From contig CABUUD010000073.1 of assembly GCA_902494585.1 (NCBI GenBank), positions 1-9,545 of the forward strand: 9,545 nucleotides of DNA, written 5' to 3'. Numbering within the stretch: position 1 is the stretch's first letter; every line of letters begins with the position of its first letter. This DNA is from an uncultured Collinsella sp. (GTDB lineage: Bacteria; Actinomycetota; Coriobacteriia; Coriobacteriales; Coriobacteriaceae). Made by a program: the position numbers and the translations under genes. Positions 5,834 through 9,545 of this stretch are shown here, piece by piece. The notes beneath the pieces were generated by a model that saw only the letters and a program-made list of their open reading frames with translations, did no database searches and was not told where the DNA came from.

Positions 5834-5859
5834 ATGATACCCCGATGCGCTCGGGGCAA
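5834..5859 (-). promoter_or_regulatory. Candidate promoter element upstream of comF
   Basis: On the minus strand there is a -10-like TATCAT (5839-5834) in the context GGGGTATCATAGC. The same context occurs upstream of tmk. There is no good -35 at 17 nt; TTGCCC (5859-5854) is only 14 nt away. CCCCGA/TCGGGG also form a 6-bp stem directly before it. If used, the mRNA would begin near 5827, so its whole leader would be the comF hairpin. Confidence 0.35.
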
Positions 5860-5884
5860 GGCGGGTTAAATCCGCTCGCGGGCG

Positions 5885-7585
5885 TTATTCGCCGGCGGGC
5901 GGTTGTGGTGCGGACGAAGACGGGGTCGAGCCCTCGCCACCATCCTGGCGCGGCTTGCGGGAACGACGACGGCGACGGCGCTTTTGACCCTGGTCGGCCG
6001 AGCCCTCGCCACCGCGATTCTCGCGCGGCTCGCGCTCGTCGCGAGCGGCGCCACGCGAAGCCTTGGCAGCCGCTCCCCCGCCATCCCCGGGACGACGGCG
6101 CGTGACCTTGACCTCGCCATCCGAGACCTGATCGGCCACGGAGGGCACTGAGGGCTTCTGTTGCGCGCCCGAGGAATGGCGACGGCGCGGACGCGGCGCG
6201 CGCTCCTCCTCGCCACGTGACTTGCCGCTCTTGTCGACAGGCGCATCGGAGGCCGAGGCGCCCTTGGAAGCGGCACCGGCCTCGCGAGCAGCTGCGGCGC
6301 GGAAGGCGTCCTCGCGCTCCTCGCTCGACAGATGACGGCGGCGGCGACGTGTGGGGTTCATGCCGCCGCCGCGATTCTGCTGCTGGGGCTGCTGAACCTC
6401 GCGCTCGCGAGAGGCGTTCTTGCCCGCGGCTGCAACCTCGGTAGCATCGCCCGAGCCCGCGCGCTTGCGACGGCGACGGCCATCGGCCGCCCCCTCGGCC
6501 TCGGGTGTCTCGGCCTTACCGCGGCCTTTTCCGCGGCCACGGCCCTCGCCCTGACCCTGACCGGCGCGAGCATCGGATTCAGCATCGCGACGACGGCGCT
6601 TGGGCATCGACGTGCCGGCCAGACGGTCGGCATTCGACAGGCCATCGCCCACATCGACGCCGTTTTCGCGATCGAGCTCCATGAGCGCCAGGCGCATCTC
6701 GGGCGACTCGATGCGCTCGAGCACGTCGCGCGTCACGCAGTCGGGGCGGCAGTTGCAGCCCTGCTCGGCGGCCTTCTTTTTGCAGCCCTCCGAGCACGTC
6801 ATATCGGCTAGGTTGACCTTAAAGACTTTGCCGTTCTCCAGGCGCAGCACCAGCTGCTCACGCGGCGTGTCATACTCCTGGATACGCGCCTTGCCAAGCG
6901 GCGTATCGATGAGCGTCTTCTTTTTGGGCGCACGGCTCTTAAAGTCCTTGTAGGCCTCGAACTCGTAGCGCAGGCAGCACATCAGACGACCGCACACGCC
7001 GCTGATCTTGGAGGAATTGAGCGGCAGGTCTTGCTCTTTTGCCATGCGAATCGAGACGGGCTCAAACTGTCCGCCAAAGCGCGTGCAGCAGAGTTCCTGT
7101 CCGCACTGGGCATAGCCGCCCACCAGGCGGGTCTCGTCGCGCACGCCGATCTGGCGCATGTCGACGCGAATGTGCAGCGTCGAGGACAGATCCTTGACGA
7201 GCTGGCGAAAATCGACGCGCTCCTCGGCCGCAAAGTAGAACACGGCCTTCTCGCCGCCAAACAGGTACTCGACGCCCACCGGTTTCATCTCGAGGTCGAG
7301 CTCCTTGACCAGACGGCGGAAGTCGACCATGGCCTCGTCGCCCTGGATGGCCAGGTCGTCCGCAAGCTGCAGGTCGATGTCGCTCGCCACGCGCAGCACG
7401 GGCTTGAGCGGCTGACCGATCTCGTCTTGCGGCACCTCGAAGGGATCGGCCGTGACCAGGCCGATCTCGGTTCCGCGCTCGGTGGAACAAATGGCATAAT
7501 CGGCCTCGAGGATATCCAGATCCTGCGGGTCGAACCACAGGTCGCGCGAGGCGTAGGTAAACTTAACGGGTACAACTAACGGCAT
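5885..7585 (-). CDS. ricT: PSP1/RicT (YaaT) family protein with an extra cysteine cluster and a long basic disordered tail
   Basis: 566 residues, about twice the usual 270-300. Residues 1-300 are the PSP1 core. In Bacillus subtilis RicT acts with RicA and RicF in an iron-sulphur complex that directs RNase Y mRNA maturation and affects competence, sporulation and biofilm. The core shows two C-x4-CC motifs (C161/C166/C167 and C198/C203/C204) within VGGYAQCGQELCCTRF and ISGVCGRLMCCLRYE. A further cluster follows at C264, C268, C277, C279 and C283. Residues about 327-566 are low-complexity, rich in Arg, Gly, Gln and Ser, with RRRR blocks at 330, 370, 413 and 536-541, as in RNA-binding disordered tails. 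The ATG at 7585 lies inside the end of holB (10-nt overlap), with AGGAAGG 7 nt upstream. The holB-ricT linkage is typical of the family. I see no ricA or ricF here. Confidence 0.93.
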   Translation of the reverse strand: MPLVVPVKFTYASRDLWFDPQDLDILEADYAICSTERGTEIGLVTADPFEVPQDEIGQPLKPVLRVASDIDLQLADDLAIQGDEAMVDFRRLVKELDLEMKPVGVEYLFGGEKAVFYFAAEERVDFRQLVKDLSSTLHIRVDMRQIGVRDETRLVGGYAQCGQELCCTRFGGQFEPVSIRMAKEQDLPLNSSKISGVCGRLMCCLRYEFEAYKDFKSRAPKKKTLIDTPLGKARIQEYDTPREQLVLRLENGKVFKVNLADMTCSEGCKKKAAEQGCNCRPDCVTRDVLERIESPEMRLALMELDRENGVDVGDGLSNADRLAGTSMPKRRRRDAESDARAGQGQGEGRGRGKGRGKAETPEAEGAADGRRRRKRAGSGDATEVAAAGKNASREREVQQPQQQNRGGGMNPTRRRRRHLSSEEREDAFRAAAAREAGAASKGASASDAPVDKSGKSRGEEERAPRPRRRHSSGAQQKPSVPSVADQVSDGEVKVTRRRPGDGGGAAAKASRGAARDEREPRENRGGEGSADQGQKRRRRRRSRKPRQDGGEGSTPSSSAPQPPAGE

Positions 7586-8703
7586 TTCAGTGCCTTCCTG
7601 ATATCGAACAGCATGACCTCGATGGCCAGCTGGGGAGTAACGTTTCTGGCGATGTTGCGCTCGGCGGTCGCGACTGCCTCGAGCGCCTGGGTGGCACCCG
7701 CAACATTGGTCGCGGCGGCAAGCCGACCGATCGTGTCGCGCACGTCTTCGTTCACCACGTCGGCTGCCTCGTCCTGAAGCGTCAGCAGCACGTCGCGCAT
7801 GAGCGTCCGCGCGCTCGCCAGCGCTTCCATGATACCCGAACGCTCGCGCGCGTTGAGTTCGCGCTTGTTGCGGTCCTCAAGCTGCTTCAATGCTCCACGC
7901 GACAGGTAGTCGGCGTTTTGCTCGAGCACCTTTTCCTGTGTGGACTTGACCTCGGCGAGCGGCGCCTTAACGGCGACGATGAGTGACTTGGCGCGGCTGA
8001 GCACGTCGGCCTCGTCGGCGGCGATAAGCGAATCGATGGCGCGAACCATCTGACGGCGGGCGTCCTGGCGCTCGGCGCTCTTGAGGAACTCGATGCCACG
8101 CGTGGGGCTTCCCGCCACGGCGACGGCCATGCGGCAACGCGCAGGGTCCTGACCGGTGGCGCGGCTCACGGCCTGCGCGGCGACGGCGGGCGATACCAGC
8201 CGAAACGGCACGCACTGGCAGCGGCTCACGATGGTGGGCAACATCACGTCTGCCGAGGTGCCCAGCAGGATGAACATAACGCCCTCGGGCGGCTCCTCGA
8301 GTGTCTTGAGCAGCGCGTTGGCGGTGTTGGCGCGCAGTTGCTCGGCACGGTCGATGATGTAGACCTTGGCCTTGGCACGGATGGGCGCCAGAGGCACGTC
8401 GTCGAGCAGCTCGCGGGTCTGGGCGATGAGGTAGCCCGTGGCGCTCTCGGGCGTGTAATAGTGCACGTCGGGGTGCGTATGGCGGGCGACGCGCACGCAG
8501 CTATCGCATGAGCCGCAGCCATCCTGCTCGCACAGGAAGGCTTGGGCGAGCGCCCACGCGGCGTCGAGCTTACCCGCGCCGGGCGCGCCCAAAAACAGGT
8601 AGGCGTGCGATGCACGACCGCCGGCAACGGCATTGGTCAAAAAGTCGCGCACGCGCTCTTGGGTGTCGAGCTTGGCCAGCAGGCTTGCCTGAGCGGGGGC
8701 CAT
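7576..8703 (-). CDS. holB: DNA polymerase III subunit delta prime
   Basis: 375-residue clamp-loader subunit. It sits with delta and tau/gamma in the complex that opens the beta sliding clamp onto DNA. It shows the AAA+ layout: a P-loop-like GAPGAGK (39-45) followed by Leu rather than Ser/Thr, consistent with delta prime not hydrolysing ATP; a zinc module C58-x4-C63-x2-C66-x2-C69; a Walker-B-like VYIIDRAEQL (114-123); ALLKTLEEPP (130-139); and the SRC motif (160-162). The helical C-terminal collar domain ends in KALKCR. The ATG at 8703 has AGGAGG 9 nt upstream, inside the end of tmk, and begins 1 nt after the tmk stop, so translation is probably coupled. An in-frame non-ATG start 21 nt upstream would extend it by seven residues but lacks as good a site. 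Confidence 0.95.
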   Translation of the reverse strand: MAPAQASLLAKLDTQERVRDFLTNAVAGGRASHAYLFLGAPGAGKLDAAWALAQAFLCEQDGCGSCDSCVRVARHTHPDVHYYTPESATGYLIAQTRELLDDVPLAPIRAKAKVYIIDRAEQLRANTANALLKTLEEPPEGVMFILLGTSADVMLPTIVSRCQCVPFRLVSPAVAAQAVSRATGQDPARCRMAVAVAGSPTRGIEFLKSAERQDARRQMVRAIDSLIAADEADVLSRAKSLIVAVKAPLAEVKSTQEKVLEQNADYLSRGALKQLEDRNKRELNARERSGIMEALASARTLMRDVLLTLQDEAADVVNEDVRDTIGRLAAATNVAGATQALEAVATAERNIARNVTPQLAIEVMLFDIRKALKCR

Positions 8704-8704
8704 G

Positions 8705-9388
8705 TTACTCGGCCTCCTGGGCAAGCGCGGCGGTGACGGCGTCCTGGGAAATGTCGAGGCCGTAGGCGCGAACCCGCTCGACCGTCTGCGCGAAGACGTC
8801 CTCGATGGACGCGGTCGCGTCGATGAGCTTTACGCGGTTTGGTTCCTCGGCGGCAATGGCGCAAAATCCCTGGTAGACGCGCTCTTGGAAGGCCATGCCC
8901 TTGGCCTCCATGCGGTCGGCCGCACCGCGGTCGGCCATGCGCAGCGCCGCCTGCTCGGGCGTGATGTGATAGACGAGCGTGAGCGCCGGGTGCGTACCCG
9001 CGACGGCCAGGTTGTTGGCGTCGCGCACCATCTGGCGATCGAGGCCATCGGCAAACGCCTGGTAGCAGGTCGTGGAATCGTAGAAGCGATCGCACAGGAC
9101 CACCTTACCGACAGCAAGGGCGGGCACGATGACCTCGTGCACCAACTGAGCGCGCGCCGCCTCGTAGAGCAACAACTCGCAGGTGTCGCCCATCGCCGTG
9201 TTGGCGGGGTCGAGCAGCAGAGCACGGATCTTTTCGCTGATGGCGGTACCGCCCGGCTCGCGCAGGCTCACAACCTGGTAGCCAGCGAGTTCGAGCGCGC
9301 GGGCAAGCAGGCGCGCCTGCGTGGACTTGCCGGCGCCATCGACGCCCTCGAGCGTAATGAAGCTATGTTGAGCGGGCTCAAAAGCCAT
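8705..9388 (-). CDS. tmk: Thymidylate kinase (dTMP kinase)
   Basis: 227-residue cytosolic kinase converting dTMP to dTDP with ATP, an essential step to dTTP. Motifs are complete: P-loop GVDGAGKST (15-23), REPGGT for dTMP binding (43-48), DRFYDST (100-106), and a LID segment with R150, R154 and R159 (RMADRGAADRME). Arginines in the LID, with none in the P-loop, suggest the Escherichia coli-type kinase. It is slightly longer than the usual 205-215, with a short extra N-terminus. The ATG at 9388 has AGGAAGGGG about 8 nt upstream. It is the first gene of the tmk-holB-ricT operon as far as the window shows, so co-regulation with the clamp loader supplies both dTTP and replisome parts. Confidence 0.96.
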   Translation of the reverse strand: MAFEPAQHSFITLEGVDGAGKSTQARLLARALELAGYQVVSLREPGGTAISEKIRALLLDPANTAMGDTCELLLYEAARAQLVHEVIVPALAVGKVVLCDRFYDSTTCYQAFADGLDRQMVRDANNLAVAGTHPALTLVYHITPEQAALRMADRGAADRMEAKGMAFQERVYQGFCAIAAEEPNRVKLIDATASIEDVFAQTVERVRAYGLDISQDAVTAALAQEAE

Positions 9389-9440
9389 GGGCGCAGCCCC
9401 TTCCTACAAGGCGCGTAAATGCAGATATATCAACCAAGCC

Positions 9441-9470
9441 ATGATACCCCAGTGCTCGGCGCGTCCCCAA
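9441..9470 (-). promoter_or_regulatory. Candidate promoter of the tmk-holB-ricT operon
   Basis: On the minus strand, TTGGGG (9470-9465) is followed after 18 nt by TATCAT (9446-9441). The context CCGAGC...GGGGTATCATGGC closely matches the element upstream of comF. Transcription would begin near 9434, about 45 nt before the tmk start. The boxes are imperfect. Confidence 0.45.
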
Positions 9471-9475
9471 TGACC

Positions 9476-9487
9476 AAAGGCGCCTTT
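9476..9487. repeat. 12-bp perfect palindrome upstream of tmk
   Basis: AAAGGCGCCTTT is a perfect palindrome centred on the GGCGCC core. It lies just upstream of the candidate -35 box of tmk, so an operator is possible but untested. Confidence 0.4.
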
Positions 9488-9493
9488 CCAAAG

Positions 9494-9545
9494 TTGCGGT
9501 GAAATAGGGACTGATTGAAGCTCTGAGACCGCCAAACAGTCCCTA
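9494..9545. repeat. Partial intergenic palindromic repeat at the window edge
   Basis: TAGGGACTG (9505-9513) and CAGTCCCTA (9537-9545) are perfect 9-bp inverted copies around 23 nt, ending at the last base of the window. A second pair, GCGGT (9496-9500) and ACCGC (9528-9532), interleaves with the first, giving a pseudoknot-like order. It is probably part of a larger palindromic intergenic element that continues beyond the window. Confidence 0.5.

Noticed and set aside
5903..6811. Plus-strand open frames opposite the ricT tail
   Set aside because: Low-complexity Arg/Gly codons read in reverse give long Ala/Leu/Pro-rich frames. No start signals were seen.
8566..8587. Defective ATPase motif in holB (Lys followed by Leu in the P-loop)
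   Set aside because: A degenerate P-loop is normal for delta prime, which does not hydrolyse ATP, so this is not a lesion.

Overview
The window looks like chromosomal DNA from a high-GC Coriobacteriia actinobacterium, most likely Collinsella or a close relative. This is inferred from GC-rich codon use, the tmk-holB-ricT gene order, and a nuclease-like protein of a type I associate with this class; no marker gene fixes the species. All eight supported genes lie on the minus strand, so transcription runs from high to low coordinates.

In transcription order: (1) Positions 9545-5885 hold a DNA-replication and RNA-processing operon: tmk (thymidylate kinase), holB (clamp-loader delta prime) and a long PSP1/RicT protein. 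The genes are packed with a 1-nt gap and a 10-nt overlap. Upstream of tmk is a candidate promoter and part of a palindromic repeat cut by the window edge. (2) Positions 5859-3855 hold comF (phosphoribosyltransferase-like competence protein). Its ribosome binding site lies inside a perfect 12-bp hairpin. It is followed 11 nt later by an uncharacterised protein that resembles AbiEi-type/DUF559 PD-(D/E)XK-like proteins. (3) Positions 3854-3483 are intergenic. They hold a 217-bp element bounded by two 47-nt inverted arms (40/47 identical) and a strong tandem hairpin. (4) Positions 3482-1997 hold a good promoter, a leader of about 340 nt that is structured and open in frame, an orphan solute-binding lipoprotein, and an intrinsic terminator. 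(5) Positions 1996-1 hold hpf (long ribosome hibernation factor), an intrinsic terminator, degV (fatty-acid-binding protein) and the first 20 codons of a beta-hydroxyacid dehydrogenase-family gene that runs off the window.

The functions are mostly housekeeping: dTTP supply, replisome loading, RNase Y/mRNA maturation, DNA uptake, ribosome hibernation and fatty-acid handling. The parts that the conserved genes do not explain are the inverted-arm element, the comF leader hairpin, the long leader before the lipoprotein, the nuclease-like gene in the comF operon, and the cysteine-rich, arginine-rich extension of RicT. I see no tRNA, rRNA, CRISPR array, transposase or phage gene.
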